From contig NZ_JAPCHY010000003.1 of NCBI RefSeq assembly GCF_026107455.2, positions 310,001 to 374,000 on the forward strand: a stretch of DNA of 64,000 nucleotides. Reading direction: 5' to 3'. The notes under the pieces were generated by a model. The model was not told the origin of the DNA, did not search any database, and saw only the letters and a list, made by a program, of their open reading frames with translations. Of this stretch, positions 8,755 to 17,608 are shown piece by piece. The stretch comes from Xanthomonas chitinilytica. GTDB lineage: Bacteria; Pseudomonadota; Gammaproteobacteria; Xanthomonadales; Xanthomonadaceae. Both the position numbers and the translations under genes were made by a program. Position 1 is the first letter of the stretch; each line of letters opens with the position of its first letter.

Positions 8755-10587
8755 ATGCCCTCTTCCCGGTTCCGTCCGATCCGCTCGGCGATCGCGCTGG
8801 CCATTGCCCTGGCCGCCACCCCGGCGCTGGCGCAGTCGCCCTACTCGAAGACCGTGTTCTTCGGCGACAGCCTGACCGACTCCGGCCACTTTCGGCCGGT
8901 ACTGATGCAGCTGGATCCGAGCGCCGCGATCGTCGGCCGCTTCACCACCAACCCGGGCTGGGTATGGTCCGAATACGTGGCCGACCACTACGGCACCAAT
9001 GCCGTCTCCAACGGCAACGGCCAGGGCGGCGACAACTACGCCGTCGGTGGCGCCCGGGTGGGCGTGGACGAGGTCGGTCCGCTCGGCCTGACCCCGTCGC
9101 TGAAGACCCAGGCCAGCGCCTACCTGGCCGCCAACGGCGGCAAGGCCGATGCGAACGCGCTGTACTCGGTCTGGGGCGGCGCCAACGACCTGTTCCAGAT
9201 ACAGGCCAATCCTTCGCAGGCCCAGGCCATCATCGGCGCGGCGGTGACCGACCAGGTCGGCATCGTCGGTGCCCTGAGCGGCGCCGGCGCCCAGTACATC
9301 GTGGTACCCACCATCCCGGACATCGGCCTGACCCCGGCCTCCCGCGCCGGTGGCGCGGTGGCGATGGCGCAGGGCACGGCGCTGGCCAAGGCCTACAACG
9401 ACGCCCTGTTCGGCGGCCTGAAGCAGGCCGGGCTGAAGGTCATCCCGGTGGATACCTTCACCATCCTGCAGGAAATCGTCGCCGATCCCGGCACCTACGG
9501 TTTCAGCAACGTCACCGGCACCGCCTGCCAGCCGCAGATCACCGCACAGTCGCTGACCTGCAACCCGACCACCTATGTCAGCCCGGATGCGGCCAACAGC
9601 TACGTGTTCGCCGATGGCGTGCACCCGACCACCGCGGCGCACCAGATCCTGGGTCAGTACGCGCTCTCGATCCTGGAAGCGCCGCGCCTGCAGCAGGTGC
9701 TCACGCATTCGGCGCAGACCACCGGACGCGCCCGCGCCGACCAGGTCAGCGGCCACCTGGCCGGACCGCAGGAAGACGGCACGACCTGGTGGGGCAACGT
9801 GCGCGGCGACATGCAGCGCTACGACCACGCCGACCTGTACGACGGCCTGGCGCCGGCCGGGCTGTTCGGCCTGGACTGGGCCCGCGGCGGCATGGTGCTG
9901 GGTGGCTTCGCCGGCTACGGCCGGATGGACGCCGACTTCGGCAACAGCGGCGGCGAATTCAAGCATTCGGACACCACCCTGGGCCTGTTCGCCGGCTGGT
10001 ATGGCGACCATGCCTGGGTCAACGGCCAGGCCAGCTACAGCTGGCTGGACTACGACGTGCACCGCCAGGTCAACCTGGGGCCGGCCAAGCGCATCCACCG
10101 CGGTTCGCCGGACGGCAGCAACCTGACCGTCGCGCTCAATGCCGGTTACGAGTTCGGTGCCGAGGGCGGCCTGCGCCATGGCCCGGTGGCGGGGGTGATC
10201 TGGCAGAAGGTCAAGCTCGACGGCTATGTCGAGAGCGACCCCAGCGCCACCGCACTGGGTTACGACGACCAGGACGCGGATTCGACCGTCGGCCGCATCG
10301 GCTGGCAGCTGCGCCTCGACGGCGGCCGTGTGCAGCCGTATGCGCAGGTGACCTACGACCACGAGTTCGAGGATCGCAGCCAGGCCAGCGCCTGGTTGCA
10401 GAGCATGCCGGACGTGGGCAGCTATACCGTCCCGGGGCTGGAGTTCGACCGCGACTATGCCACCGTGGTGCTGGGCGCCCGGCTGTCGCTGCGCGGCCTG
10501 AACAGCAACATCGGCATCAGCACCACCACGATGCAGAAGGGCGCGCGCGACGCCACCCTGTTCGCCAGCTTCAGCGGCAGTTTCTGA
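8755..10587 (+). CDS. GDSL-type esterase autotransporter (EstA-like)
   Basis: The product has 610 residues. The signal peptide is cleaved after ALA (about residue 26). The passenger is a GDSL hydrolase: FFGDSLTDSG with nucleophile Ser39, GGxN-type block GGANDLF, and the Asp-His pair in VFADGVHP (about residue 290). A beta-barrel domain runs from about residue 340 with repeating amphipathic strands and ends in Phe, as type Va autotransporters do. It is expected in the outer membrane with the esterase exposed, acting on lipids or esters. A GCAGGAG ribosome-binding site precedes the ATG. It is transcribed divergently from thiS. Confidence 0.93.
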   Translation: MPSSRFRPIRSAIALAIALAATPALAQSPYSKTVFFGDSLTDSGHFRPVLMQLDPSAAIVGRFTTNPGWVWSEYVADHYGTNAVSNGNGQGGDNYAVGGARVGVDEVGPLGLTPSLKTQASAYLAANGGKADANALYSVWGGANDLFQIQANPSQAQAIIGAAVTDQVGIVGALSGAGAQYIVVPTIPDIGLTPASRAGGAVAMAQGTALAKAYNDALFGGLKQAGLKVIPVDTFTILQEIVADPGTYGFSNVTGTACQPQITAQSLTCNPTTYVSPDAANSYVFADGVHPTTAAHQILGQYALSILEAPRLQQVLTHSAQTTGRARADQVSGHLAGPQEDGTTWWGNVRGDMQRYDHADLYDGLAPAGLFGLDWARGGMVLGGFAGYGRMDADFGNSGGEFKHSDTTLGLFAGWYGDHAWVNGQASYSWLDYDVHRQVNLGPAKRIHRGSPDGSNLTVALNAGYEFGAEGGLRHGPVAGVIWQKVKLDGYVESDPSATALGYDDQDADSTVGRIGWQLRLDGGRVQPYAQVTYDHEFEDRSQASAWLQSMPDVGSYTVPGLEFDRDYATVVLGARLSLRGLNSNIGISTTTMQKGARDATLFASFSGSF

Positions 10588-10622
10588 GCCGAGGGCGGTC
10601 CGGCCAGGGCCGGGTCGCCTTG

Positions 10623-10683
10623 ACGGGAAGCCTGTCCCGGGCTTCCCGTTCCCGCGGGCACGCCGGGCTTCCGCCCGGCGTGC
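10623..10683 (+). terminator. Two consecutive hairpins after the esterase gene
   Basis: Stem 1 is 10623-10632 paired with 10640-10649. Stem 2 is 10658-10668 paired with 10673-10683 (GCACGCCGGGC and its complement, loop TTCC). The T-tract is weak. They separate the esterase from the tRNA gene. Confidence 0.55.
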
Positions 10684-10728
10684 TCGTTGCACTTTGGCCC
10701 GCGACCCGAATAGACTTCACTGCGCCGC

Positions 10729-10802
10729 GCGGGCGTAGCTCAATGGTAGAGCTGTAGCTTCCCAAGCTACTGACGAGGGTTCGATTCCCTTCGCCCGCTC
10801 CA
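10729..10802 (+). tRNA. tRNA-Gly (anticodon CCC)
   Basis: A 74-base cloverleaf. The acceptor GCGGGCG (10729-10735) pairs with CGCCCGC (10792-10798), followed by discriminator T and an encoded CCA (10800-10802). The anticodon arm is GTAGC-TTCCCAA-GCTAC, giving anticodon CCC, which reads GGG. The T arm has GGTTCGATTCC. It stands alone, 41 bases after the second hairpin. Confidence 0.97.
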
Positions 10803-11117
10803 TATCGCAGCGTCTGCGCATTCGCGCCAGCGCTTCCGCGGTTTGCCGCGCAGCCGTGGCCCTGCTTCCACCTGCCCGGATCTGCGCGCCTGCCGGCACG
10901 CGCTCGCTGCTTGCGGGCGTTGTCGCCAGTCGGATCATCGACGCTGGCGAATACGGCCAGACCCTCATCTGTACCTGGCAGGCCGGAAGAAGCGCCCGTC
11001 AGGGGTCGCGCATTCGCATGGCCGCTGCCCGGCGCTCGGCGGAACGACGCGCAGACGTCATCGCCTTGTATCTGGCGCAGGCTATGCTTCGCGCTTTCCT
11101 GCCCCCTGCGCGCCGCG
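10803..11117 (+). other. Intergenic stretch without a recognised gene
   Basis: The 315 bases between tRNA-Gly and rimK hold no reading frame with family-like composition. Nothing beyond the presumed rimK promoter region was seen. Confidence 0.5.
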
Positions 11118-11996
11118 ATGAAGCTTGCCATCCTTTCCCGCAACAGCAAGCTGTATTCGACCCGGCGCCTGGTCGAGGCCGGGCGCGAGCGCGGCCATAC
11201 GGTGCGGGTGCTCGATCCGCTGCGCTGCTACATGCGCATCGCCGCCGACGGTTTCAGCATGAATTACAAGGGGCGGCCGATCACCGGCTACGACGCGGTG
11301 ATCCCGCGCATCGGCGCCTCGGTGACCCGCTACGGGACCGCGGTGCTGCGCCAGTTCGAGATGATGGGCACGCGTACACCCAATCCTTCCGACGCGATCC
11401 TGCGCGCGCGCGACAAGCTGCGCGCGCACCAGATCCTGGCGGCCAAGGGCATCGACATGCCGGTGACGGTATTTGGCGACAACCCGGACGACACCGGCGA
11501 CCTGTTGTCGATGCTGGGGCCGGCGCCGCACGTGGTGAAGTTGAACGAAGGCACGCAAGGGCGGGGAGTGATCCTGACCGAGAAGGCCAGCGCATCCCGC
11601 GGCATCGTGGAGGCGTTGCGCGGGCTGTACGCCAATTTCCTGGTACAGGAGTTCATCGGCGAGGCGGAAGGCGCCGACCTGCGTTGCCTGGTGGTGGGCG
11701 ACCAGGTGGTGGCGAGCATGCGTCGACAGGCGCCGGAGGGCGACTTCCGTTCCAACCTGCACGCCGGTGGCAGGGCGGAGCCGGCGGTGGCCACCCGCGC
11801 CGAGCAGCAGGTCGCGGTACGCTCGGCCAAGGCGCTGGGGCTGGGTGTGGCCGGCGTGGACCTGATCCGTGCCCGGCGTGGGCCGCTGGTGCTGGAAGTC
11901 AATTCCACGCCTGGGCTGGAAGGGGTGGAGGCGGTCTGCCGGATCGATGTCGCCGGACGCATCATCGACTACCTGGGTTCCATGAAAAACCGTTGA
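11118..11996 (+). CDS. rimK: RimK-type ATP-grasp ligase (ribosomal S6 modification)
   Basis: The product has 292 residues from [21 protein letters not shown], the usual RimK start; the longer frame upstream lacks conservation. ATP-grasp features are [33 protein letters not shown] (nucleotide loop), [19 protein letters not shown], and the metal site [14 protein letters not shown]. RimK adds glutamates to the C-terminus of ribosomal protein S6 and can make poly-glutamate. It appears monocistronic. Confidence 0.93.
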   Translation: MKLAILSRNSKLYSTRRLVEAGRERGHTVRVLDPLRCYMRIAADGFSMNYKGRPITGYDAVIPRIGASVTRYGTAVLRQFEMMGTRTPNPSDAILRARDKLRAHQILAAKGIDMPVTVFGDNPDDTGDLLSMLGPAPHVVKLNEGTQGRGVILTEKASASRGIVEALRGLYANFLVQEFIGEAEGADLRCLVVGDQVVASMRRQAPEGDFRSNLHAGGRAEPAVATRAEQQVAVRSAKALGLGVAGVDLIRARRGPLVLEVNSTPGLEGVEAVCRIDVAGRIIDYLGSMKNR

Positions 11997-12059
11997 TTAT
12001 CAATTGTTTGAGTCTGTGCGAGCGGGTTTCCCGGTTTTCTTCCCTTCTCTTAACAAGTG

Positions 12060-12065
12060 TTTAAT
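12060..12065 (+). promoter_or_regulatory. Possible -10 element of the candidate small RNA
   Basis: TTTAAT differs from TATAAT at one position and lies in the most AT-rich part of the rimK-12253 gap. No good -35 is seen at 16-18 bases. A start near 12072 would give an RNA of about 105 bases ending at the terminator at 12141-12176. Confidence 0.3.
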
Positions 12066-12176
12066 CGGTCTGTCGGTAGTCTCCACCAGACCGCAGCTCT
12101 GCCCTCCTCAGCAGGAACGGTAATCGGGATACATCATTTCGGCCCAGGCGCTTACCTGCCTGGGCCTTGTTTTTTG
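12066..12176 (+). ncRNA. Candidate small RNA with CCUCCU hairpin loop and intrinsic terminator
   Basis: The gap after rimK holds a chain of hairpins ending in a textbook terminator, with no reading frame. Hairpin A is 12066-12072 (CGGTCTG) with 12087-12093. Hairpin B is CTGC (12099-12102) with GCAG (12111-12114), closing the loop CCTCCTCA. Hairpin C is GGCCCAGGC with GCCTGGGCC, followed by TTGTTTTTTG. The CCUCCU loop is complementary to Shine-Dalgarno sequences, as in C-rich-loop small RNAs known from Xanthomonas. The alternative is that it is only the rimK 3' UTR and terminator. Confidence 0.45.
12141..12176 (+). terminator. Strong rho-independent terminator
   Basis: GGCCCAGGC and GCCTGGGCC pair around a TTACCT-containing loop, followed by a run of seven T with one G (TTGTTTTTT). 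It lies 145 bases past rimK and ends either its transcript or the candidate small RNA. Confidence 0.85.
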
Positions 12177-12252
12177 TTCCGATACCTTCGCCTTGTTGCA
12201 TATGACCGGGCGGGCTACATTGGCCTTTGAATTCTCAAGGAGAGACCGTCGT

Positions 12253-12720
12253 ATGCACCGCAAGGCCATTCTTTTTGCATTGCTTGCTGTTTCCAGTACT
12301 GCCGTGGCGAGTAAGGGGACGCAGGAACTTGATGCAAAGGTTCCATTTGGCGAGCAGCGCCAGCGGATCGAAGTGGCGCTCGCCGATGGCAAAACCTACA
12401 GCGAGATCAGCCGGGAGGATCGCAGCAAAGTCGGGGCGGCACTGGCGCGCATGGCCGAGAAGCTGGGTGATGATGGCATTGCAGCGAACCTGGGAGAGGC
12501 CGACAAGGTCCAGGTATTCAACGATCAGGAACTCATCAATACCCTGCTCACCAAGGCGCGTGAAGACAGTCGCCTGATTTGCCGTCGTGAGCGCCCGATT
12601 GGCAGCAATCGTCCGCAAAATCTATGCATGACCGTGGCGCAGCGGCGCGAGGCGCGGGAGAACGCCACCAATGTCTTCCGTGAGCAGCGCAGGAGCGATG
12701 TGCCCAACGCCACACGGTGA
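12253..12720 (+). CDS. Small exported protein of unknown function
   Basis: The product has 155 residues from MHRKAILFALLAVSSTAVAS, a short Sec signal peptide. AAGGAGAGA lies 8 bases upstream. The mature part is charged and helical (VALADGKTYSEISREDRSKVGAALARMAEKL) with two Cys near the C-terminus (LICRRERP and NLCMTVAQRREARENA), probably a disulfide in the periplasm. The family is not recognised. Base composition is lower in GC than the neighbours. Confidence 0.65.
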   Translation: MHRKAILFALLAVSSTAVASKGTQELDAKVPFGEQRQRIEVALADGKTYSEISREDRSKVGAALARMAEKLGDDGIAANLGEADKVQVFNDQELINTLLTKAREDSRLICRRERPIGSNRPQNLCMTVAQRREARENATNVFREQRRSDVPNATR

Positions 12721-12795
12721 AACTGCCAAGCTAGCCACGGTGTGTGGAGTTAATGACATGGTCCGATGGTTGGCTTGATAAAAATTGAGGTCAAA

Positions 12796-13473
12796 GTGCG
12801 CATTCTCGTAATCGAAGACAACAGCGACATCGCGGCCAACCTCGGGGACTACCTCGAGGATCGCGGCCATACCGTGGATTTCGCCGCCGACGGGGTCACC
12901 GGATTGCATCTTGCGGTGGTGCACGAGTTCGATGCCATCGTGCTGGATCTCAACCTTCCGGGCATGGACGGTATCGAGGTCTGCCGCAAGCTGCGCAACG
13001 AGGCGCGCAAGCAGACGCCGGTGCTGATGCTGACCGCGCGTGATTCGCTGGACAACAAGCTGGCCGGCTTCGATTCCGGCGCCGATGACTATCTGATCAA
13101 GCCGTTCGCACTGCAGGAAGTGGAAGTGCGGCTGAACGCCCTTGCCCGTCGCGGCAAGGGCGTGCATACGCGGGTGCTGGAAACCGGCGACCTGGAATAC
13201 AACCTCGATACGCTGGAGGTCCGTCGCCAGGGTAAGCTGCTGCAGCTCAATCCCACCGCGCTGAAGATCCTGCAGGCGTTGATGGAAGCCTCGCCGGCGG
13301 TGGTGACGCGGCAGGAACTGGAAACCCGCGTCTGGGGCGAGGAGCTGCCTGACTCGGACTCCCTGCGCGTGCACATCCACGGCTTGCGTGCGGTGGTGGA
13401 CAAGCCGTTCGACGTGCCCATGATCCAGACCCGCCATGGCATCGGTTACCGCATCGCCGCACCCGATGCCTGA
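12796..13473 (+). CDS. OmpR/PhoB-family response regulator
   Basis: The product has 225 residues from a GTG start (M-RILVIEDN) with GAGG nine bases upstream; an ATG at 12766 would add ten unlikely residues. The receiver domain (1-120) has the acidic pair IEDN, phospho-acceptor Asp in IVLDLNLPGMDG, Thr in LTARD, and Lys in LIKPF. The C-terminal winged helix (about 130-220) includes LNPTALKILQALME, VTRQELETRVWGE and TRHGIGYRI. It overlaps the downstream kinase gene by 8 bases, so the two form a two-component operon. The signal is not known. Confidence 0.93.
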   Translation: MRILVIEDNSDIAANLGDYLEDRGHTVDFAADGVTGLHLAVVHEFDAIVLDLNLPGMDGIEVCRKLRNEARKQTPVLMLTARDSLDNKLAGFDSGADDYLIKPFALQEVEVRLNALARRGKGVHTRVLETGDLEYNLDTLEVRRQGKLLQLNPTALKILQALMEASPAVVTRQELETRVWGEELPDSDSLRVHIHGLRAVVDKPFDVPMIQTRHGIGYRIAAPDA

Positions 13474-14824
13474 AGACGCGTTGCCCAAGGGGGTGCGCCG
13501 GCGGGGACGCTACCGGCGCAGGCTGCGCAGCCGCATCATCGTCTCGTTCGTGCTGCTGGGCTTCTGCCTGACAGCGCTGTTCGCGTTCGCCACCAACTGG
13601 GCGCGTGCGCGAGTGGAGAACCAACTCGTCGAAGACGTGATGAACCGCAACATCGACGAGTTCGCGCGGCGCTTCTATACCGATCCTTCGCGCAACCCGG
13701 ACCTGCCGGTGCAGCAGATGTTCGGGCGCGTGGTGAAGAGCGACAAATTCGAGAGCCTGCGCAGCGAGGAGCCGGACTGGTACGACCTGTCCGACGGCAT
13801 CCATACCATCACCGGCCGCGACGAACAGGGCAACCCCTTCTCCTACAAGCTGGCGGTGCGCAAGACCGCCAACGAATGGTTCTTCCTCGCTTACGACATG
13901 ACCCAGACGCTGCGCGGCGAGAGCCAGCTCAAGCGCACGCTGTACCTTTCGGTGTTGGTGTTCAGCGGACTGTCGTTGCTGATCGGCTGGTGGTCGGCTT
14001 CGCGGGTGATGCGTCCGGTATCCGATCTTGCCGCGCGCCTGCGGGCCTATCGCGGCGGCACCAGCAACCCCGAGCCGCTGGCCCAGCGGTTCCCCGACGA
14101 CGAGGTCGGGCAGCTGGCCGAAGCGCTGGACGATTATTCGGCGCGCCTGACCCAGGTGGTGCAGCGCGACCGCGAGTTCAACGCGGATGTCAGCCACGAA
14201 CTGCGTACGCCGTTGGCGGTGATCCGTGGCGCCACCGAGTTGTTGCTGGCTCGGCCCGGGCTGGACGAGAAGGTGCTGCAGCGCCTGCAACGCATCCAGC
14301 GTGCCGAACAGCAATGCAGTGACCTGATCGGTTCGCTGCTGCTGCTGTCGCGCAACGAACGCGGGCATGGCACCAGCAATGTCGCCCGGGTTGCCGAGCA
14401 GTTGCTGGATGCCCACCGCGCCCAGCTTGGCGGCAAGCCGCTGGAGCTGGTGCTGGAGGGCGAGCGCGGACTGGTGATCGATGCGCCGGAAGCGGCGCTG
14501 TCGGTGGCGCTCGGCAACCTGATCGGCAACGCGGTGAAGTATTCGCAGGAAGGCCAGGTGCTGGTCCGGGTACTGGACAACGCCGTCGAGGTGATCGATA
14601 CCGGCCCCGGCCTCAGCGAGGAGGACGCGGCCAGCCTGTTCCAGCGTGGCTACCGTGGTACCCATGCGGGGCATTCGCAGGGCGGCGGCATCGGATTGTC
14701 GATCGTCAGCCGCCTGTGTGCGTTGTATGGCTGGCAGGTGAGCGTGCGCCCGGGGAGTTCGTGCGGCGTGGTGGCCACATTGACGTTCCAGCCTTCGCCG
14801 ATTGAGCAAGCGACCAAGGCCTGA
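13466..14824 (+). CDS. Sensor histidine kinase paired with the upstream regulator
   Basis: The product has 452 residues from MPEDALPKG. TM1 lies at about 25-45, a periplasmic sensor of about 110 residues follows, TM2 lies at about 155-180, then HAMP (RVMRPVSDLAARLRAY). The H box is ADVSHELRTPLAVIRG, the N box LGNLIGNAVKYS, G1 VEVIDTGPGLS and G2 GGGIGLSIV. The gene starts inside the end of the response regulator gene, which argues for translational coupling. The sensor part gives no ligand clue. Confidence 0.92.
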   Translation: MPEDALPKGVRRRGRYRRRLRSRIIVSFVLLGFCLTALFAFATNWARARVENQLVEDVMNRNIDEFARRFYTDPSRNPDLPVQQMFGRVVKSDKFESLRSEEPDWYDLSDGIHTITGRDEQGNPFSYKLAVRKTANEWFFLAYDMTQTLRGESQLKRTLYLSVLVFSGLSLLIGWWSASRVMRPVSDLAARLRAYRGGTSNPEPLAQRFPDDEVGQLAEALDDYSARLTQVVQRDREFNADVSHELRTPLAVIRGATELLLARPGLDEKVLQRLQRIQRAEQQCSDLIGSLLLLSRNERGHGTSNVARVAEQLLDAHRAQLGGKPLELVLEGERGLVIDAPEAALSVALGNLIGNAVKYSQEGQVLVRVLDNAVEVIDTGPGLSEEDAASLFQRGYRGTHAGHSQGGGIGLSIVSRLCALYGWQVSVRPGSSCGVVATLTFQPSPIEQATKA

Positions 14825-15451
14825 CCGGTGCCCGGTGTGTTCCCGGCGGCCCGCAGCGCGATACGCCTCAGACTCCGGCCATTGACCGATGTAGGAGCGA
14901 CGTAAGTCGCGACCAATGAATTGGCCGACCGCGCTTCCGCTATCAGAAGGCCTGTCTCCGGCAAGCCCAGGCTTTCTCCCGGACAAGGAGAATGCATGTG
15001 CCCGGGCGGTTGGATCGCCGGAGTGGCGCACGCGTTGTATTCCGTCTTGGAAGACTCATTTGAAGAACCGGCGACTGATAGTCGTTCCTGCGCCGTGTTG
15101 CGGCTGGAACTGGGCATGTCATCGATTCCGGCAATGCCCCGGCGGTATTGCGAGAGGGGAGTGCGCATAGCGGGAGCCTTATCCCGGCACGAGCTTCCAT
15201 GCCGCCCGATCAAGGGCATCCGCGGCTGGAAGCCGCTCCCGCCAAGGGGTCATTGCGGCTCCCACCACATCGATCGCGGCTGATGTCGCTCCTGCAGCTC
15301 CCTGCCGTTGTAGGGGCGACGTCAGTCGCGAGCTTTTTGCGGACACCCGTGCCGGAACTGCGCTCCCACCAGCACTCGCGAATCGTATCCAGAAGGAGGA
15401 CGAATACCGCTTCCGCTGTGTGCTGCCACTGACACTTGCAGCTGGTGGGCC
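14825..15451. repeat. Gene-free gap with palindromic REP copies and their relics
   Basis: No credible gene is seen in 627 bases. Two intact REP units of the type GTAGGAGCGACGTNAGTCGC are present at 14891-14913 and 15310-15331. Between them (about 15232-15295) are degenerate copies (CGGCTCCCACCACATCG, GATGTCGCTCCTGCAG). Short frames across it translate to low-complexity peptides unlike proteins and are ignored. Confidence 0.7.
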
Positions 15452-16075
15452 TCAGCCCTGACGCATCGCCGCAGCGAATGCCCGATAGCGTGCATCGAGG
15501 CTGCGAACGGCCTCGTCCAGGTGTGCCGGGTCGCCGTCGTTGCTGATCACATCATCGGCCAGCGCCAGCCGCTGCTCGCGATTGGTCTGTGCGGCGATCA
15601 TGCGATCGGCCAGTTCCGCATCGATGCCGTCGCGCTGCATCAACCGTGCATGCTGCACCGGCTCAGGCGCATCGACGACCAGGATCCGGTCCAGCCAGGG
15701 ATAGTGCTGGCGCCCACCGGCCTCGGCCAGCAACGGAATGGCGGCGATCGCATAGGGGCTGGTCGCCGCTTCGCAGATTTCGCGTACCCGCTTGCGGATC
15801 GCCGGGTGGGTGATGGATTCCAGCAGTTGCCGAGCCTCGGTGGAGGCGAACACGCGTTCGCGCAACTGCGCGCGGTCCAAGGTGCCGTCGGACAGCAGGA
15901 CCTGCGCTCCGAAGTGGTTGGCGATCTGCTCCAGTGCCGGACTGCCGGGAGCAACCACTTCCCGCGCTGCCAGATCGGCATCGGCAACGACGATGCCCAA
16001 TGCCTCGAAGCGGCGGCTGACCTCGCTCTTGCCGGCGGCGATGCCTCCAGTAAGTCCAACGATGAAGTCGCTCAT
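15452..16075 (-). CDS. coaE: Dephospho-CoA kinase CoaE
   Basis: The product has 207 residues from MSDFIVGLTGGIAAGKSEVSRRF, containing the P-loop GGIAAGKS. It phosphorylates the 3'-hydroxyl of dephospho-CoA, the last step of CoA synthesis. Further family blocks are VVADADLAAREVV, HPAIRKRVRE (CoA-domain) and IPLLAEAGGRQHYPWLDRILVVDAP. In related genomes coaE lies next to pilD; here a toxin-antitoxin pair lies between them. Confidence 0.96.
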   Translation of the reverse strand: MSDFIVGLTGGIAAGKSEVSRRFEALGIVVADADLAAREVVAPGSPALEQIANHFGAQVLLSDGTLDRAQLRERVFASTEARQLLESITHPAIRKRVREICEAATSPYAIAAIPLLAEAGGRQHYPWLDRILVVDAPEPVQHARLMQRDGIDAELADRMIAAQTNREQRLALADDVISNDGDPAHLDEAVRSLDARYRAFAAAMRQG

Positions 16076-16085
16076 ACCAAGTCCA

Positions 16086-16388
16086 TCAGTGATAGTCCTC
16101 TTCACGTTGATGCCGGATGGCGAGGATGGTCACGGTATCCTGGTCTTCGATCTCGAACAGGGCGACATAGCCGGAAACCCCGTGGCCGATGATCAGTTCG
16201 CGCAGGAAAGGATTTGCCGGGTCAACCTTCCTGCAACTGAAGGGCGAGAATGCCAGCAGTTCCATGGCGTGCCGTATGGCGGCCAGGGCATCCGCTGCGG
16301 GGGCAACACCGGAACGTTCCAGTAGGTAATCGTAGAGCCTGAGTAGATCGTCCTCGGCTTCTTCCGTGAAGCGGATCCTGAAGCTCAT
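16086..16388 (-). CDS. RelE/ParE-superfamily toxin
   Basis: The product has 100 residues: MSFRIRFTEEAEDDLLRLYD start, a helix pair with LLERSGVAPAADALAAIRHAM, and the C-terminal strand TVTILAIRHQREEDYH, typical of ParE-type toxins (R-HQ-REDY ending). The ATG overlaps the antitoxin stop (ATGA). ParE types poison gyrase and RelE types cleave mRNA on the ribosome; the ending favours the ParE branch. It lies 10 bases from the coaE start. Confidence 0.88.
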   Translation of the reverse strand: MSFRIRFTEEAEDDLLRLYDYLLERSGVAPAADALAAIRHAMELLAFSPFSCRKVDPANPFLRELIIGHGVSGYVALFEIEDQDTVTILAIRHQREEDYH

Positions 16389-16663
16389 TTCGGAACGACT
16401 GCCTTGGACGAAGCGGCACGGAGCCTGGCCTCAAGCTTCTCCAGCACTTCGGAGGCCTCGACGTAGCGCCCATGCTGTCGTGCGGATGCCCGGGAAGCCA
16501 GGCCACGGGAAACGAATTCCGCGTGCATGTGCCTGTGGGCGATCTCGCTACGGATGGAGCTTTCCACGAAGCTGGACAGGCTTTCCCCGTCTTCGAGGAC
16601 CTGTTCGGCCGAACGCCTTAGCTCGGGGTCCACCCTCACAGGCGGTAACGTCGCGGTCTTCAT
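16385..16663 (-). CDS. ParD/ribbon-helix-helix-type antitoxin
   Basis: The product has 92 residues, MKTATLPPVRVDPELRRSAE and on: the short strand and two helices (VDPELRRSAEQVLEDGESLSSFVESSIRSEI) of a ribbon-helix-helix DNA-binding antitoxin, followed by a charged C-terminal arm that would wrap the toxin. The order antitoxin then toxin and the 4-base overlap fit a type II module that represses its own promoter. Confidence 0.85.
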   Translation of the reverse strand: MKTATLPPVRVDPELRRSAEQVLEDGESLSSFVESSIRSEIAHRHMHAEFVSRGLASRASARQHGRYVEASEVLEKLEARLRAASSKAVVPK

Positions 16664-16737
16664 TGCAGCACCGTTGCATCGCATATGTGACGCAATGATG
16701 GCGCTTGTGATGGGGGGCTGCAAGTGAAAAGGAAGAG

Positions 16738-17601
16738 CTACCCCAGTCCGGCCAGCCGCAGATATCCGCCTACAAGCTGTTCGCCCCAGAAAAACACGAT
16801 CCAGCCGGCAATCGCCAGATACGGGCCGAAAGGGATGGGCGTGGCGCGGTCGCGGCCGCGCGAGGCCAGCCAGATCGAACCGATGATCGCACCCACAAGC
16901 GACGACAGCAGGATGATCGGCAGGATGCCCTTCAGCCCGCACCAGGCCCCCAGTGCCGCGAGCAGCTTGAAGTCGCCGTGGCCCATGCCTTCCTTGCCTG
17001 TGATCTGCTTGAACAACCACCAGACGCTCCACAGGGACAGGTAGCCGGCGATCGCGCCCAGCAGTGCCGGCTTGGCCGGCATGTACAGGTTGTCCAGGCT
17101 GCCGATCAATCCCAGCCACATGAGTGGCAGGGTGAGCTGATCGGGCAGCAACTGGGTGCGCAGGTCGATGCCGGACAGCGCAATCAGGAAACAGGTCAGC
17201 ACGATGGCGCCGAAACCCTGCCAGCCGAAGCCGAACTGCCAGACACTGGCAACCACCAGCAGCGCGGTCAATGCCTCCACGAGCGGGTACTGGATGGAAA
17301 TCGGGGCGCTGCAATGGCGACACTTGCCACGCTGCAGCAGCCAGCTGAACAGCGGGATGTTCTCGTACCACGCCAGCTTGTGCTTGCAATGCGGGCAGTG
17401 CGAAGGTTCGACCACGATCCCCGGCGGTGGCGGTTCGTAGATGTCGGGCTCTTCGAGCGCTTCGCGCGCGTCGCGCTTCCACTGCCACTCCATGCGCTTG
17501 GGCAGGCGCAGGATCACCACATTGAGGAAGCTGCCGATCAGCAGCCCCAGCCCAGCCGCGGCGGGGTAGCCGAGGCCGGGATGCTGGTCTAGAAATGCCA
17601 T
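16738..17601 (-). CDS. pilD: Type IV prepilin peptidase / N-methyltransferase PilD
   Basis: The product has 287 residues from MAFLDQHPGLG. This bifunctional inner-membrane enzyme cleaves the leader of prepilins and methylates the new N-terminal Phe. Visible features are the cytoplasmic zinc tetrad CPHC and CRHC (about 70-100), catalytic Asp in ALSGIDLRTQLLPD and GHGDFKLLAALG, and about eight hydrophobic helices. It lies 7 bases from pilC on the same strand. Confidence 0.96.
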   Translation of the reverse strand: MAFLDQHPGLGYPAAAGLGLLIGSFLNVVILRLPKRMEWQWKRDAREALEEPDIYEPPPPGIVVEPSHCPHCKHKLAWYENIPLFSWLLQRGKCRHCSAPISIQYPLVEALTALLVVASVWQFGFGWQGFGAIVLTCFLIALSGIDLRTQLLPDQLTLPLMWLGLIGSLDNLYMPAKPALLGAIAGYLSLWSVWWLFKQITGKEGMGHGDFKLLAALGAWCGLKGILPIILLSSLVGAIIGSIWLASRGRDRATPIPFGPYLAIAGWIVFFWGEQLVGGYLRLAGLG

Positions 17602-17608
17602 TGATTGC

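Noticed and set aside
14921-15283. 120-residue plus-strand frame in the gap before coaE
   Set aside because: It crosses REP relics, has no ribosome-binding site and has unnatural composition.
16385-17488. 367-residue minus-strand frame ending in the antitoxin
   Set aside because: The first 270 residues are an out-of-frame reading of pilD; the antitoxin starts at 16663.
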